A stretch of DNA of 56,759 nucleotides from Syntrophomonadaceae bacterium (GTDB lineage Bacteria; Bacillota; Dethiobacteria; DTU022). The stretch covers positions 1 to 56,759 of the forward strand of contig PWYU01000071.1 in NCBI GenBank assembly GCA_003567725.1, given 5' to 3'. The notes below the pieces were generated by a model. That model ran no database searches and had not been told where the DNA came from. It saw only the letters and a program-made list of their open reading frames with translations. How positions within the stretch are numbered: position 1 is the first letter of the stretch; each line of letters starts with the position of its first letter. Made by a program: the position numbers and the translations under genes. Positions 9,279 to 19,883 of the stretch are shown piece after piece.

Positions 9279-10319
9279 TTAGAGGTTTTTCAGCTCAATT
9301 AACCCTTCACCGGAAGTAATCCGGCCAATTTGGTAAGCTGCGATATCCTGATCCTTAAAATAATCGATCAGCTTATCTGCTTCGCTGCCAGGAACAACCA
9401 GGGTAAAGCCGATACCCATATTAAAAGCGCGAAACATTTCTTCCCGCCTGACCGGCCCCAGAGAGCTGATCATCTCGAAAACAGGTGGTTCCGGGAAAGT
9501 GCCGACTTCGACATCAGCCTTCAGGCCGACCGGTAAAATCCTAGGCAGGTTGCCGGGTAATCCACCACCGGTTATGTGGGCCATGCCTTTCACCGTAAAT
9601 TTTGAAAGCGCTCCTAAAACCGGCTTAACATAAATCTTTGTTGGTTTTAGCATCTCTTCGGCCAGAGTCATACCCAGACCGGGCTGGTAATCGCTAAGCT
9701 TTAATCCGGCCTCTTCAAGCAGGACTTTGCGGGCCAGGGAGTAACCATTGCTGTGCAGACCGTTTGAAGCCAGTCCCACCACGGCATCGCCATCTTTAAT
9801 ATTTTTTCCGTTAATAATTTTGCGGCGATCAACCATGCCGACCACAAATCCGGCCAGTTCATATTCACCGGGAGGGTAAAAGCCAGGCATTTCGGCAGTT
9901 TCCCCGCCCAGTAAAGCGCACCCGGCCTGCCTGCAGCCTGCGGCGATGCCGGCCACAATTTCCTCTACCTCTTTGGGGATCAGTTTGCCCAGGGCCATGT
10001 AATCGAGGAAAAACAAAGGTTCAGCGCCCTGGACCAGGACATCATTCACGCACATGGCCACACAATCAATCCCCACGGTATCATGCTTTTCAGTGGCAAA
10101 AGCAATTCTCAGTTTAGTCCCAACTCCATCACAACCAGAAACCAGAACCGGTTCCTTCATCTCTTTGATATTGGGAGCAAAAAGCCCGCTAAAACCACCT
10201 AAACCTTGCAGGACTTCCGGGCGGAAAGTCGACCGGGCCAAACCTTTTATTCTCTCAACAGCCTCTTCCCCGGCATCAATATCAACGCCGGCTTTCCGGT
10301 AATCCATTTCCTCGTTCAT
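9279..10319 (-). CDS. purM: Phosphoribosylformylglycinamidine cyclo-ligase (AIR synthetase)
   Basis: A 346-residue enzyme for step 5 (FGAM to AIR). I start it at ATG 10319 (MNEEMDYRKAGVDID), which has GGGGAG eight bases upstream. The frame stays open for 32 more codons, but those codons are made of two copies of the 29-bp palindromic repeat (translated GTRDLSPCP twice) and are not purM-like. Hallmarks are the GVGTKLRIA loop, the DCVAMCVNDVLVQGAEPLFFLDY segment, GGETAEMPG and the C-terminal ITGGGLPGNLPR. The nearest upstream gene is hppA, about 680 bases away, so purM probably starts its own transcript. Confidence 0.97.
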   Translation of the reverse strand: MNEEMDYRKAGVDIDAGEEAVERIKGLARSTFRPEVLQGLGGFSGLFAPNIKEMKEPVLVSGCDGVGTKLRIAFATEKHDTVGIDCVAMCVNDVLVQGAEPLFFLDYMALGKLIPKEVEEIVAGIAAGCRQAGCALLGGETAEMPGFYPPGEYELAGFVVGMVDRRKIINGKNIKDGDAVVGLASNGLHSNGYSLARKVLLEEAGLKLSDYQPGLGMTLAEEMLKPTKIYVKPVLGALSKFTVKGMAHITGGGLPGNLPRILPVGLKADVEVGTFPEPPVFEMISSLGPVRREEMFRAFNMGIGFTLVVPGSEADKLIDYFKDQDIAAYQIGRITSGEGLIELKNL

Positions 10320-10333
10320 CCAATCAACTCCCC

Positions 10334-10407
10334 TGGGACACGGGGACAGGTCCCTTGTCCCAAACATTTTCCCGCTCTTGGGACACGGGGACAGGTCCCT
10401 TGTCCCA
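10334..10407. repeat. Two direct copies of the 29-bp palindrome, upstream of purM
   Basis: Copies at 10334-10362 and 10379-10407, both opening TGGGACACGG, 45 bases apart start to start. The first ends within a few bases of the purM ribosome-binding site. As RNA each can fold into a GGGACA/TGTCCC hairpin. They are in frame with purM and extend its open frame upstream, which would mislead automatic start calling. Confidence 0.9.
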
Positions 10408-10554
10408 AATAACATAGTGTAAACAGCCCGCCGCCCCGCAGCCTGTAAAACTTGCAGGGTAAGATTTATTTCATCAGAGCTTTATTGAAATGCTGACCAA
10501 ACTAATAGATCTGAGCCAGTTAGAATAGCTCTTACCGCTGATATCTAATTGATA

Positions 10555-10631
10555 AGTAACTACTCAGGCATGCCCGCTAAGCCACAGGGGACGGTTATCA
10601 TTAAACATAGACAATAGGCTGAATAGTTACA
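10555..10631. repeat. MITE-like element, short internally deleted copy
   Basis: A 77-base copy with near-perfect terminal inverted repeats AGTAACTACTCAGGC and (complement) GTAACTATTCAGCC. The core reads CCCGCTAAGCCACAGGGGAC. The whole is the reverse complement of the copy at 46877-46955 with only a few differences. It lies in the 680-base hppA-purM gap (10320-10999), which otherwise holds only palindromic repeats and AT-rich sequence without genes. Confidence 0.8.
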
Positions 10632-10871
10632 TTAATAAAGGCTATTTAACTCTATATAGGGTCGATAAGTCTAAATATTTTTCATTTTTAGGCAGGGCTG
10701 CTCATAAACGATCCAATTTGGAATTACTCATATTGACTTTTTCGAACAAGAAATCAAGTTTCTGAATCTGTTGCATGATAGATCAAGGGTTTATACAAGA
10801 TACCTGTTCTTAGAATTTATATATAAATCAAATTGAATGCAAATCTTTTAATATAAACATACGTGCTAGTC

Positions 10872-10959
10872 TGGGACAAGGAACCTGTCCCCGTGTCCCA
10901 GAATTATCTACTCTATCAAGGAACGTTATTTGGGACAAGGGACCTGTCCCCGTGTCCCA
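10872..10959. repeat. Two copies of the 29-bp palindrome, opposite orientation
   Basis: Copies at 10872-10900 (with one change, GGAACC for GGGACC) and 10931-10959. Both are in inverse orientation to the pair at 10334-10407, so the two pairs bracket about 460 bases. Just downstream of the second copy on the plus strand lies the hppA terminator hairpin. Confidence 0.88.
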
Positions 10960-10960
10960 G

Positions 10961-10991
10961 AGAAAAGGCGCCCGGGGTTAACCGGGCGCCT
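10961..10991 (-). terminator. Rho-independent terminator of hppA
   Basis: On the minus strand, AGGCGCCCGG-TTAA-CCCCGGGCGCCT forms a strong GC stem followed by TTTTCTCT. It begins about 10 bases after the hppA stop codon. The U-tract is short, but position and stem strength support a terminator. Confidence 0.75.
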
Positions 10992-10999
10992 GGTTTAGC

Positions 11000-12979
11000 T
11001 TAGAAGAACAGCGGAGCAAAAACAAGAGCAACAATGCTCATCAGCTTAATCAAAATGTTAAGCGAGGGCCCGGCTGTATCTTTGAAAGGATCGCCTACTG
11101 TATCGCCGACTACAGCTGCTTTGTGGGCTTCACTGCCCTTACCGCCGTGCTGGCCTGATTCAATGTATTTCTTAGCATTGTCCCAGGCGCCACCGGCGTT
11201 GGCCATGTTGATCGCCTGCAGTACGCCGGTTACAAGTGCGCCGGCCAGCAGCCCACCCAGGGCGGCCTTACCCAGGAACGGGATCAAGCCTACGGCCAGG
11301 GGCACTACAACAGCCATCAAGCCGGGTATAATCATTTCCCGCAGGGCGGCCTTGGTGCTAATATCAACACAGCGGGCATATTCAGGCTTGGCCTGGCCTT
11401 CCATCAACCCGGGAATTTCTTTAAATTGACGCCTGATTTCTTCAATTAAAGAAAAGGCGGCATTACCAACAGCTTCCATTGTCCTGGAAGTAAAGAAGTA
11501 GGTAAGGACCCCTCCGATCAACAGCCCGGCGATAACCTGCGGGCTGGTTATATCAATCACTTCTAAACCCGCTACCTGTGCATAAGCGGTAAACAGGGCC
11601 AGAGCGGTCAACGCAGCTGAACCAATGGCAAAACCTTTGCCGATAGCAGCCGTAGTGTTACCCAGCGAATCGAGCTCGTCTGTGATTTCACGCACTTCCG
11701 GTTCCAGTTCAGCCATTTCAGCAATACCTCCGGCATTATCAGCCACAGGTCCATAAGCATCAACCGCTACAGTCATACCCACTGTAGAAAGCATCCCCAC
11801 CGCCGAGATGGCGATGCCGTAGATACCGGCAACATGGTACGAAATCAATATTGCAGCGATAATGGTGATAATCGGAAATACAGTACTTTTCATCCCTACC
11901 GCCAGTCCGCTGATTATGTTGGTAGCCGCTCCGGTGAGGGAAGCCCGGGCAATATTCTGGACCGGTTTAAAGTGATCAGAGGTATAGTATTCGGTCACCC
12001 GGCCGATAATTACACCGGCAAAAAGACCGGCCACAATGGCAATAAAAGGCCCGTAATCGGGGAATATACCCTCTCCGATAAACCAGTTGACGATAAAAAA
12101 GGCCACTACTAAGACAACCAGGGCACTGACCCAGATGCCCCGTTCCAAAACTGCTCCCAGCCGGGCCCCTTCTTTGGCCCGAACGAAGAAAAAGGCAAAT
12201 ATTGAGGCAAGGATGCCCACTGAAGCTACCAGCAGCGGCAAAAGGGTTCCTTCAAAACCGAATAATACAATCCCCAGAGTCATGGTCGCGAGCATAGACC
12301 CCACATAGGACTCGAAGAGGTCAGCGCCCATACCGGCCACATCACCAACATTATCACCCACATTATCGGCAATAACCCCGGCATTGCGGGGGTCGTCTTC
12401 AGGAATACCGGCTTCGACCTTACCAACCAGGTCGGCGCCCACATCAGCAGCCTTGGTATAAATACCGCCGCCAACCCGGGCAAAAAGTGCAATCGAACTT
12501 GCCCCCAGGGCATAACCGTTAATAACATCAGGTTCTCGAATAAAAATATAAAGCGTTCCCAGGCCAAAGAGGCCCAGGCCAGCCACCATCATACCCATAA
12601 TGGTTCCACTGGAAAATGCTGTCGTTAAAGCCGGGTTGATCCCTGAGCGGGCAGCGTGGGCGGTGCGAACATTAGCAATGGTTGCTACCTTCATACCAAC
12701 AAAGCCGGCAGTTCCGGACAGAATTGCACCCACTACAAAGCTAACTGCAGTCAGGACATTGATTACCACGGCCAGCACACCTGTCAGCACGATTACAAAT
12801 ACAATTAGATAGGTATATTCGCGCTTCAGGAAAGCCATCGCTCCTTCATGAATAGCTGCGGCAATTTCTTGCATATGTTCGCTCCCGGCTTCGGCCTTGC
12901 TCAGCCTGGACCATAAGATAAGTGCAAAAACAAGAGCAGCCAGAGCACAGGCCGGAACCACGTACAATAACCCTTCCAT
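11000..12979 (-). CDS. hppA: Membrane-bound ion-translocating pyrophosphatase (K+-dependent type)
   Basis: A 659-residue integral membrane protein with about 16 hydrophobic segments. It hydrolyses pyrophosphate and pumps H+ or Na+ across the membrane. The substrate site [21 protein letters not shown] lies near residue 180, with [22 protein letters not shown] next to it. The segment [18 protein letters not shown] near residue 438 carries Ala where K+-independent pumps have Lys, so this is a K+-dependent pump. Whether the ion is H+ or Na+ cannot be read safely. The start ATG has GGAGG upstream. It sits between purF and purM; purine synthesis and nucleotide polymerisation release pyrophosphate, but a functional link is only a guess. 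Confidence 0.96.
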   Translation of the reverse strand: MEGLLYVVPACALAALVFALILWSRLSKAEAGSEHMQEIAAAIHEGAMAFLKREYTYLIVFVIVLTGVLAVVINVLTAVSFVVGAILSGTAGFVGMKVATIANVRTAHAARSGINPALTTAFSSGTIMGMMVAGLGLFGLGTLYIFIREPDVINGYALGASSIALFARVGGGIYTKAADVGADLVGKVEAGIPEDDPRNAGVIADNVGDNVGDVAGMGADLFESYVGSMLATMTLGIVLFGFEGTLLPLLVASVGILASIFAFFFVRAKEGARLGAVLERGIWVSALVVLVVAFFIVNWFIGEGIFPDYGPFIAIVAGLFAGVIIGRVTEYYTSDHFKPVQNIARASLTGAATNIISGLAVGMKSTVFPIITIIAAILISYHVAGIYGIAISAVGMLSTVGMTVAVDAYGPVADNAGGIAEMAELEPEVREITDELDSLGNTTAAIGKGFAIGSAALTALALFTAYAQVAGLEVIDITSPQVIAGLLIGGVLTYFFTSRTMEAVGNAAFSLIEEIRRQFKEIPGLMEGQAKPEYARCVDISTKAALREMIIPGLMAVVVPLAVGLIPFLGKAALGGLLAGALVTGVLQAINMANAGGAWDNAKKYIESGQHGGKGSEAHKAAVVGDTVGDPFKDTAGPSLNILIKLMSIVALVFAPLFF

Positions 12980-13032
12980 CTTCTACTACCTCCTTAAGTT
13001 CTGATAGTTGCTGTTTAAGATTTGTATAAAAA

Positions 13033-13070
13033 ACTGGAGAAAGGCTGGCTTAAATACCAGGCCTTTTTCT
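13033..13070 (-). terminator. Possible terminator after purF
   Basis: On the minus strand, AAAGGCCTGG-TATTTAAG-CCAGCCTTT forms a hairpin followed within a few bases by a run of six T. It lies about 105 bases after the purF stop and before hppA. The distance between stem and T run is larger than ideal, so confidence is moderate. Confidence 0.45.
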
Positions 13071-13174
13071 AAAACATCACACCCTCTTTTATATCACAGA
13101 TCAAATAATAATCATATCGTTTAAACAGATTTTTGCGCTCCAGCGGGCGATTCCTTTATATTTAGTCAGTTAAT

Positions 13175-14572
13175 TTATTCGTCCAGCAGGGGATAATCTC
13201 CTGTGAAACAGGCCCGGCAAAGCTTCTCAGCAGGTAGGCCAACTGCTTCCACCGTTTCATCCATGGTTAAATAGCCCACCGAATCTGCCCCGGTTAAAGC
13301 CGGCATGTCTTCCACCTGGCGGTTATAGGCAATCAGATCTTGGGCATTTGGAATATCAATTCCATAATAACATGATCCTTTTACCGGCGGGGAACTGATC
13401 CTGAGATGAACCTCGCGGGCTCCGGCCCGGAGCATAATTTTAATCAACTTGACACTGGTGGTACCCCGCACAATGGAATCATCCACTAAAACCACCCGTT
13501 TACCTTCCACGATCTTTTTCACCGGATTAAGCTTTATATCAACCCCCTCCTGCCGCATTTTCTGAGTGGGTTTGATAAAGGTCCGTCCGATATAGCGGTT
13601 CTTCACCAGGCCCATTTCATAGGGCAGGCCCGCTTCTTCTGCAAATCCCGAAGCGGCCGCAATACTTGAATCAGGCACTCCAGAAACAATATCTGCATCC
13701 ACCGGATGCTGCCGGGCCAGCTGGCGGCCCAGTTCGCGGCGGACCAGGTGAACATTTTTACCCTGCAGATTACTGTCCGGACGGGCAAAATAAATATATT
13801 CAAAAACGCACAGTTTTGAACAAGGGTTAGCAATGAACTGGCGGCTGTGCACTCCTTCTTCATCTAAAACAACCATTTCTCCCGGTTCAACATCACGGAT
13901 GAAGTTTGCTCCAATGGTATCGAAAGCGCAGGTTTCTGAAGCCATAAAGTAGCCGCCCCCGTCAAGAGAGGCCAGAGAGAGCGGCCGAAAACCGTAACCA
14001 TCACGCAGGCCGATTACTTTTCTTCCATCACTAACGATAAAGGCAAAGGCTCCTTTTAAGCGCGGAGCCACTTCGGCTAAAGCTTCTTCCAGGTTGCTGC
14101 TACCCTGCCTGGCCACCATATGAGCCAGCAGTTCACTATCCGTATCAGTCTGAAAGATGGCCCCTTGGCGCTCCAGTTCTGAGCGTAGTTTAACCGTATT
14201 GAGCAGGTTCCCATTATGAATCACGGCCAGTTCTCCGTGCCGGTAGCGCAATTTCAAAGGCTGAACATTTTCGGGGCTGCGACCTCCGTCGCCGTAAGAA
14301 TAACGGACATGGCCCAGGGCCAGCCGGCAGACAATGCCTTTTAAATCAGCACTGTCCGGAAAAACATCAGAGACCAGGCCCATGCCCCTTTTTAACCACA
14401 TTTTACGGCCTTCGCCGGGCCCGGCGGCAATACCGGCCGATTCCTGGCCGCGGTGCTGCAGGGCATATAAAGAAAAACAGGTCAAAAAAGCCAGAGGCTG
14501 ATCTGCAGCAAAACCACCGCAAACCCCACAGGCTTCATTTAATTCTCCGGGTCTAGTTAAGTCCTGATCCAT
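13175..14572 (-). CDS. purF: Amidophosphoribosyltransferase
   Basis: A 465-residue enzyme for the committed step, PRPP plus glutamine to phosphoribosylamine. A short propeptide ([14 protein letters not shown]) precedes Cys15 of ACGVCGG, which would become the N-terminal nucleophile of the glutaminase after processing. That is the Bacillus-type form, which usually carries a [4Fe-4S] cluster; candidate Cys ligands are seen at [17 protein letters not shown] and near the end ([12 protein letters not shown]). The PRPP loop [14 protein letters not shown] is present. The start overlaps the end of purL by 16 bases and has GGAGG upstream. Last gene of the riboswitch-led purine operon. Confidence 0.97.
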   Translation of the reverse strand: MDQDLTRPGELNEACGVCGGFAADQPLAFLTCFSLYALQHRGQESAGIAAGPGEGRKMWLKRGMGLVSDVFPDSADLKGIVCRLALGHVRYSYGDGGRSPENVQPLKLRYRHGELAVIHNGNLLNTVKLRSELERQGAIFQTDTDSELLAHMVARQGSSNLEEALAEVAPRLKGAFAFIVSDGRKVIGLRDGYGFRPLSLASLDGGGYFMASETCAFDTIGANFIRDVEPGEMVVLDEEGVHSRQFIANPCSKLCVFEYIYFARPDSNLQGKNVHLVRRELGRQLARQHPVDADIVSGVPDSSIAAASGFAEEAGLPYEMGLVKNRYIGRTFIKPTQKMRQEGVDIKLNPVKKIVEGKRVVLVDDSIVRGTTSVKLIKIMLRAGAREVHLRISSPPVKGSCYYGIDIPNAQDLIAYNRQVEDMPALTGADSVGYLTMDETVEAVGLPAEKLCRACFTGDYPLLDE

Positions 14573-16788
14573 GAAAAAACCTCCTCATAGGCCTTTTTCA
14601 ACTCATCCAAGCCCAATTTGAAGGCAAGGGCATTCCCGCATTTAACCGTCAGGCTGTCACCGCCATCCACGCGGCCCAGTTCGCTCATCCTGACTCTTTT
14701 TTTCCGGGCCAGATCTAGTACCCGGTCACTGGCTTCTGGAGGAAGCGAAATAAGCACCCGGGTGGGGCCTTCACCGAACAGCTCCAGGACCGAATCAAGC
14801 CCGGAAGCAAGGGTAACAGCTGCTCCTCTCCCTCCGGCCAGGCAGCTTTCGGCCAGCGCTACGGCCAGGCCCCCTTCTGCTAAATCATGAGCAGAAACAA
14901 TCAAACCATCTGCAATTAACCGGCGCAGCAAAGCCTGCACTGCTTTTTCCATCTCCAAATCAATGCCGGCGGGCCGGCCGGCCACCTTCCCGTACAGTTC
15001 TTTCAAAAATTGGCTCCCTCCAAAAGAAACCTCACAAGGTCCGAGCAGGTAAATTAGATCGCCATTTCGAACAAATCCGGTCTTACAATAATTTTTTGCG
15101 TTCTCAAGGAGGCCCACCGCACCTACCACCGGCGTAGGATAAATGGCTTCGTCTTCCACTTCGTTATAAAAGCTGACGTTTCCTCCCACCACGGGCGCCT
15201 CCAGGACCCGGCATGCTTCGGCCATGCCTTCCACCGCCTGCCTGAATTGCCAGAACATCTCCGGCTTTTCGGGATTGCCAAAATTAAGGCAGTCGGTTAT
15301 TCCTACCGGTTCCGCTCCGCAGCAGCTTAAATTCCTGGTCGCTTCAGCTACAGCGAGCATCCCGCCCAGGTAAGGATCGAGGTAGGTATAACGGCTGTTG
15401 CCGTCAACCGTTACCGCCAGGGCTTTGCCTGTTTCTCGCAACCTGAGTACTGCGGCATCGCCACCCGGTCCCTCTAAAGTTGAAGTGCGCACCATATAAT
15501 CGTACTGCTGCCAGGCCCACTCTTTAGAAGCGATATCGGGTGAAGAAAGCAGGCTGAGCAGGTATTGTCCCGGATCACCGGCCGGCTTTAAAGCTGAAAG
15601 GTCGAAAGCAGAAAGCTTGCCGATATACTCCGGTTCCCTGCTTTCGGGCTCATAGGCCGGCGCTCCTCCGGCTACACTTTCAGCGGGCACTTCAGCGACC
15701 ACTTCCCCGTGGTGGCGCACGGTTACCATTTTACCGGCACTGACCTGTCCCAGGACGCTTAAAGGCAGCTGCCAGTGCTGAAATATTTTTTCAAGATCCT
15801 CTAACTTTTCCGGTTCAACAATAAAAAGCATTCTTTCCTGCGATTCAGAGGTGAGGATCTCAAAAGGTTCGAGCCCTTCTTCTCTTAAAGGCACCATTTT
15901 AAGATCGATTTCAAGGCCTGTCCCGGCCCGGGAGGCTGTCTCGGTCAGGGCACAGGTCAGCCCTGCCCCGCCTAAGTCCTGAACGCCTACCACCAGCTGC
16001 TTTTCCACCGCTTCCAAAGTGGCATCGATTAAGATCTTGCCCAGGAAAGGATCGCCTACCTGCACGGCAGGGCGATCTTCTTCGGACTGATCGGAGAGCT
16101 CTTCAGAGGCAAAAGTTACCCCGTGAATTCCATCGCGCCCGGTCCTGGCCCCGGCCAAAACCACCAGGTTGCCTTCACCGCAGGCCTGCCCTAAAACAAG
16201 CCTTTTTAAAGGCATAACCCCCACACACATGGCATTGACCAGCGGATTGCCCCGGTAGCAGGGTTCAAAGTAGACTTCACCGCCAACAGTAGGAATACCC
16301 ACACAATTACCGTAACCGCCAATCCCGGCCACCACTCCTTCAATCAAATAGCGACTGCGGGCATTATTGGGCGGCCCGAAACGCAGTGAATTTAAAAAAG
16401 CGATAGGCTGAGCGCCCATAGTATAAATATCCCTTAAAATACCGCCCACACCTGTAGCCGCACCCTGATAAGGCTCTATGGCCGAGGGGTGGTTATGGCT
16501 TTCGATTTTGAACACAGCGCCGTAACCATCACCGATATCGACCACCCCGGCATTTTCGCCTGGTCCCTGGACCACCCGCGGCCCTCCGGTGGGAAATAAC
16601 TTTAAAGATGACCGGGAATGCTTATAACTGCAATGCTCAGACCACATCACGCTGTACATGTTAAGTTCCACCGGGTTAGGCTCCCGGCCGAGCTGTTCAA
16701 CAATCATCTCGTATTCAAAATCTTTTAATCCCAGTTTGCGCCAGATTTTTGGTGCTTTCTCCGGCCTTAAATTATCTGCATCAGCCAC
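14557..16788 (-). CDS. purL: FGAM synthase, large subunit (small-PurL type)
   Basis: A 743-residue subunit that uses ATP and ammonia from PurQ to make FGAM (step 4). I start it at GTG 16788 ([19 protein letters not shown]). GGGAGGTG lies seven bases upstream and the codon overlaps the purQ stop by 8 bases. An in-frame ATG 24 codons earlier lies deep inside purQ and adds residues unlike PurL. It has the typical [38 protein letters not shown], and a second-half AIRS-like repeat with [10 protein letters not shown]. The short form requires PurS and PurQ, both directly upstream. Confidence 0.96.
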   Translation of the reverse strand: MADADNLRPEKAPKIWRKLGLKDFEYEMIVEQLGREPNPVELNMYSVMWSEHCSYKHSRSSLKLFPTGGPRVVQGPGENAGVVDIGDGYGAVFKIESHNHPSAIEPYQGAATGVGGILRDIYTMGAQPIAFLNSLRFGPPNNARSRYLIEGVVAGIGGYGNCVGIPTVGGEVYFEPCYRGNPLVNAMCVGVMPLKRLVLGQACGEGNLVVLAGARTGRDGIHGVTFASEELSDQSEEDRPAVQVGDPFLGKILIDATLEAVEKQLVVGVQDLGGAGLTCALTETASRAGTGLEIDLKMVPLREEGLEPFEILTSESQERMLFIVEPEKLEDLEKIFQHWQLPLSVLGQVSAGKMVTVRHHGEVVAEVPAESVAGGAPAYEPESREPEYIGKLSAFDLSALKPAGDPGQYLLSLLSSPDIASKEWAWQQYDYMVRTSTLEGPGGDAAVLRLRETGKALAVTVDGNSRYTYLDPYLGGMLAVAEATRNLSCCGAEPVGITDCLNFGNPEKPEMFWQFRQAVEGMAEACRVLEAPVVGGNVSFYNEVEDEAIYPTPVVGAVGLLENAKNYCKTGFVRNGDLIYLLGPCEVSFGGSQFLKELYGKVAGRPAGIDLEMEKAVQALLRRLIADGLIVSAHDLAEGGLAVALAESCLAGGRGAAVTLASGLDSVLELFGEGPTRVLISLPPEASDRVLDLARKKRVRMSELGRVDGGDSLTVKCGNALAFKLGLDELKKAYEEVFSWIRT

Positions 16789-17494
16789 TTTTAAGCACCT
16801 CCCGGCCCTTACAATAACCGCGCAACGACTCGAAGATGACCAATCCGTCTGTCGATCCAAGCACCGCTTCCCCGGCTCTTTCCGGATGGGGCATCAATCC
16901 GACCACGTTGCCTGCCCGGTTGGAGACCCCGGCGATATTTTCGCAAGAGCCGTTAGGATTGGCTGCTTTAACGGCCTCTCCCCTTTGATCAACATAGCGG
17001 AAGATAACCTGCCCGTTAGCTTCAAGATCCTGCAGCACTTCTGGAGGGGCATAATAGCTGCCGTCACCATGGGCAACAGGCATCATTAAGACCTGATCGG
17101 TTGAAGCCTTGTTTGTAAAGGGCAGGCTGTTATTTTCAATCCTGACATAAACCTGGCGGCAGCGAAATTGCAAACTGTCATTTCGGCATAGCGCCCCGGG
17201 CAGCAGCCCGGCCTCGGTTAATACCTGAAAACCGTTACAGATTCCTAGTACAAGACCTCCGGAACAAGCAAAGCGGTTCACAGCTTCCATGACAGGAGTA
17301 CGCGCCGCGATAGCTCCGGAACGCAGGTAGTCGCCGTAGGTAAACCCGCCGGGCAAAATGATAACATCAAAGCCCTGAAGCGATCGCTCTTCGTAATCAA
17401 TGTAGGTAACTTCTTCTTTTAAGACATCACGGACCAGGTGGTAAGCATCGAGATCGCAGTTTGATCCGGGAAAAACAATCACCCCGCAGTTCAT
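16781..17494 (-). CDS. purQ: FGAM synthase, glutaminase subunit
   Basis: A 237-residue class I glutamine amidotransferase that feeds ammonia to PurL. It has the oxyanion segment [18 protein letters not shown], the nucleophile elbow [12 protein letters not shown] (Cys near residue 90) and the C-terminal catalytic pair in GLMPHPERA. Its start overlaps the purS stop as ATGA, and its end overlaps the purL GTG by 8 bases: tight translational coupling of the three subunits. Confidence 0.97.
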   Translation of the reverse strand: MNCGVIVFPGSNCDLDAYHLVRDVLKEEVTYIDYEERSLQGFDVIILPGGFTYGDYLRSGAIAARTPVMEAVNRFACSGGLVLGICNGFQVLTEAGLLPGALCRNDSLQFRCRQVYVRIENNSLPFTNKASTDQVLMMPVAHGDGSYYAPPEVLQDLEANGQVIFRYVDQRGEAVKAANPNGSCENIAGVSNRAGNVVGLMPHPERAGEAVLGSTDGLVIFESLRGYCKGREVLKSG

Positions 17495-17748
17495 AATTTT
17501 ACCTCCTGCAGGCTGTAATTATAATCTTCGATGACCGGGTTACTGAGCAAACGCTCCGCCATATCTTTTAGCCTGGCGGCAGCTTCTTCCCTGGTTTCAG
17601 CTTCGAGAAAAAGTTCAAGGTATTTACCTACACGGACTCCTTTGACGCCAGCAAATCCCAGTGCCTGTAGCGAATTTTCCACCGCGGTCCCCTGAGGGTC
17701 ATTTACTTCTTTTTTTAAAGTAACCTCAACTTTTGCCTTCCACTGCAG
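17491..17748 (-). CDS. purS: FGAM synthase, small subunit; probable CTG start
   Basis: The bridging subunit of the PurS-PurQ-PurL complex, about 85 residues. The only ATG/GTG-type start in frame (GTG 17682) would give 63 residues and cut off the first strand. Upstream in the same frame lie [20 protein letters not shown] residues that match PurS N-termini closely. No ATG, GTG or TTG precedes them; a CTG at 17748 does, a few bases after an AAGGAGGCGGAGG stretch inside the end of purC. I therefore place the start at CTG 17748, overlapping purC by 23 bases. The product is secure, the start codon is inferred. Confidence 0.85.
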   Translation of the reverse strand: MQWKAKVEVTLKKEVNDPQGTAVENSLQALGFAGVKGVRVGKYLELFLEAETREEAAARLKDMAERLLSNPVIEDYNYSLQEVKL

Positions 17749-18460
17749 GGCCTCCGCCTCCTTCCAGGCGGCGCAAAACTTCCCGGTAAGCCTCGATCAC
17801 TCCACCCATGTCGCGGCGGAAGCGGTCTTTGTCAAGTTTCTCACCGCTGCTGCTGTCCCAAAAACGGCAGGTATCGGGCGATATCTCATCACCGAGCACA
17901 ATCTCTCCGTTATGGCGGCCGAACTCCAGCTTAAAATCAACCAGGACGATATTCTTCTCTTTTAAATAAGGGACCAGGATCTCATTAACCTTTAAGGCCA
18001 GGCGTTCCATCTCCGCCATTTCTTCTGGTTTGGCCAGATCAAGGGCATAGATGTGGTAATGATTGATCATCGGGTCGTGCAGCTCATCGTCTTTTAAGGA
18101 AAACTCCATTACCGTTTTTTTAAGCTCGGTCTTTTCCGGTATACCGAGGCGTTTGGATAAGCTGCCTGCAGCGATGTTGCGCACAATCACTTCCACGGGG
18201 ATAATTTCTAAAGATTTAACCAGCATCTCCCGGTCACTGAGTGTTTTTACATAATGGGTATTGATGCCGTGCTTTTCAAGCAGGTTGAAAAAGATCTCTG
18301 AAAGACGGTTGTTCAAAACTCCCTTGTCTTCCAGGCGGTCTTTTTTGACCCCGTCAAAAGCGGTAGCGTCATCTTTAAATTCCACCACAACAAGGTCCGG
18401 ATCATCAGTCCGGTATATCTTTTTTGCCTTTCCTTCGTACATAAAGTCTTTTTTTTGCAT
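17726..18460 (-). CDS. purC: SAICAR synthetase
   Basis: A 244-residue ATP-dependent ligase joining aspartate to CAIR (step 8). Start ATG 18460 ([16 protein letters not shown]) has AGAGGTG upstream; a GTG four codons earlier is part of that site. Family marks include [49 protein letters not shown] and [12 protein letters not shown]. The tail is a short Gly/Pro-rich stretch ([13 protein letters not shown]) whose DNA doubles as the ribosome-binding site and start of purS. Confidence 0.97.
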   Translation of the reverse strand: MQKKDFMYEGKAKKIYRTDDPDLVVVEFKDDATAFDGVKKDRLEDKGVLNNRLSEIFFNLLEKHGINTHYVKTLSDREMLVKSLEIIPVEVIVRNIAAGSLSKRLGIPEKTELKKTVMEFSLKDDELHDPMINHYHIYALDLAKPEEMAEMERLALKVNEILVPYLKEKNIVLVDFKLEFGRHNGEIVLGDEISPDTCRFWDSSSGEKLDKDRFRRDMGGVIEAYREVLRRLEGGGGPAVEGKS

Positions 18461-18581
18461 TATCCTTATCACCTCTTCTGGGTTTTAATTTGATTTAAAA
18501 CCGGTTACTACGTTTAAAATTAAACCTGCAAGGTGCTTACGGCACCTTTATAAATCCACTTAAAAAATATAATAAATCTCT

Positions 18582-19883
18582 TTACCCTTCTTCCAGCCCC
18601 AGCCGCCGGTAGACATGGTTAACCCGCTTCATATAATGAGCAGGATCAAAGCATTGCTCAAGCTTTTCCGGGCCCAGCTGTTTCTTGATGAGCTCTTTTT
18701 CTGCTAAAGCCTCTTTAAAAGAGCGGTTCTTCTCCCAGGCTGCCATGGCGCATTCCTGCACCAGGTTATAAGCTTCCTCCCGCGACAAGCCGCTTTCCAC
18801 CAGCTCCAGCAGCACTTTTTGCGAATAAATCAAACCTCCGGTCAGCTCCAAGTTGCGCGCCATCTGCTGTTCATAAATACCCAGCTCCCCTATCACCCGG
18901 TACATCTGCTGCACCATATGGTCGGTAATGATCGTGGCATCGGGCAAAATCACCCGCTCTACCGATGAATGGGAGATATCGCGTTCGTGCCAGAGAGCCA
19001 CATTTTCAAGAGCCGTCCCGGCATAACCTCTGAGCAGGCGGGCCAGGCCGCAAATCTGCTCACAGGTGACCGGGTTACGCTTATGGGGCATGGCTGAAGA
19101 GCCTTTTTGCCCTTTATAAAACGGTTCTTCCAGTTCCCTGACCTCGGTGCGCTGCTGGTTGCGGATCTCTAAAGCCATTTTTTCTAAAGTTGCGCCGATA
19201 ATGGCCAGGGTATTGACAAACTCAGCATGACGGTCCCGCTGCAAAACCTGCGTGGAAACCGGGGCCGCTTTTAGCCCCAGTTCCCTGCAGACATATTCTT
19301 CGATATACGGATCTATATGCGCATAGTTGCCTACCGCGCCTGACATTTTACCCACCCGTAGCGCCTCTTTAGCCCGGCCTAACCGCTCCCTGTCTCTTTC
19401 AATTTCAGCATACCAGAGGGCGAATTTTAAACCCAGGCTGGTCGGCTCAGCATGGACTCCGTGGGTTTTACCCACCACCGGTGTCTCTTTATGCCGCAAA
19501 GCTTGTTTTTTAAGGGCCTGGCTTAATTCTGTCAGGCCCGTTTCAACCAGGATCGCCGCTTCCTGGATCAATACCGACAAAGCAGTATCAACGATATCGT
19601 AAGAAGTAAGGCCGTAGTGGAAATAGCGGCTTTCTTCGCCAAGCGATTCGGCTACACAACGGGTAAAAGCTACTACGTCATGCCGGGTTTCCTGTTCTAA
19701 GGCTTCGATGCGGTGAAGATCGAAACGGGAATTGCGGGCAATCAGCTCCGCCGCCTCCCCGGGGATCACTCCCAGTTCGGCCCAGGCTTTTGAAGCCAGG
19801 ATCTCTACGTCCAGAAATTTTTGATAGCGGTTTTCCAGGCTCCAGATCCGGCCCATTTCCGGCCTTGTGTAGCGTTCGATCAT
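18582..19883 (-). CDS. purB: Adenylosuccinate lyase
   Basis: A 433-residue member of the fumarase/aspartase superfamily that splits SAICAR and adenylosuccinate. The superfamily signature is GSSAMPHKRNPVTCEQ, with HGVHAEPTSLGLKF and TRHDVVAFTR upstream of it. The start overlaps the purE stop by 4 bases (ATGA), so the pair is coupled. A gap of 121 bases separates it from purC, with no convincing terminator. Confidence 0.97.
   Translation of the reverse strand: MIERYTRPEMGRIWSLENRYQKFLDVEILASKAWAELGVIPGEAAELIARNSRFDLHRIEALEQETRHDVVAFTRCVAESLGEESRYFHYGLTSYDIVDTALSVLIQEAAILVETGLTELSQALKKQALRHKETPVVGKTHGVHAEPTSLGLKFALWYAEIERDRERLGRAKEALRVGKMSGAVGNYAHIDPYIEEYVCRELGLKAAPVSTQVLQRDRHAEFVNTLAIIGATLEKMALEIRNQQRTEVRELEEPFYKGQKGSSAMPHKRNPVTCEQICGLARLLRGYAGTALENVALWHERDISHSSVERVILPDATIITDHMVQQMYRVIGELGIYEQQMARNLELTGGLIYSQKVLLELVESGLSREEAYNLVQECAMAAWEKNRSFKEALAEKELIKKQLGPEKLEQCFDPAHYMKRVNHVYRRLGLEEG

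Noticed and set aside
10320-10415. A longer purM with 32 extra N-terminal residues
   Set aside because: The extra codons are two copies of the dispersed palindrome; ATG 10319 has a good ribosome-binding site and begins the normal PurM sequence.
17491-17682. A 63-residue purS starting at GTG 17682
   Set aside because: It lacks the first conserved strand, which is encoded just upstream in the same frame.
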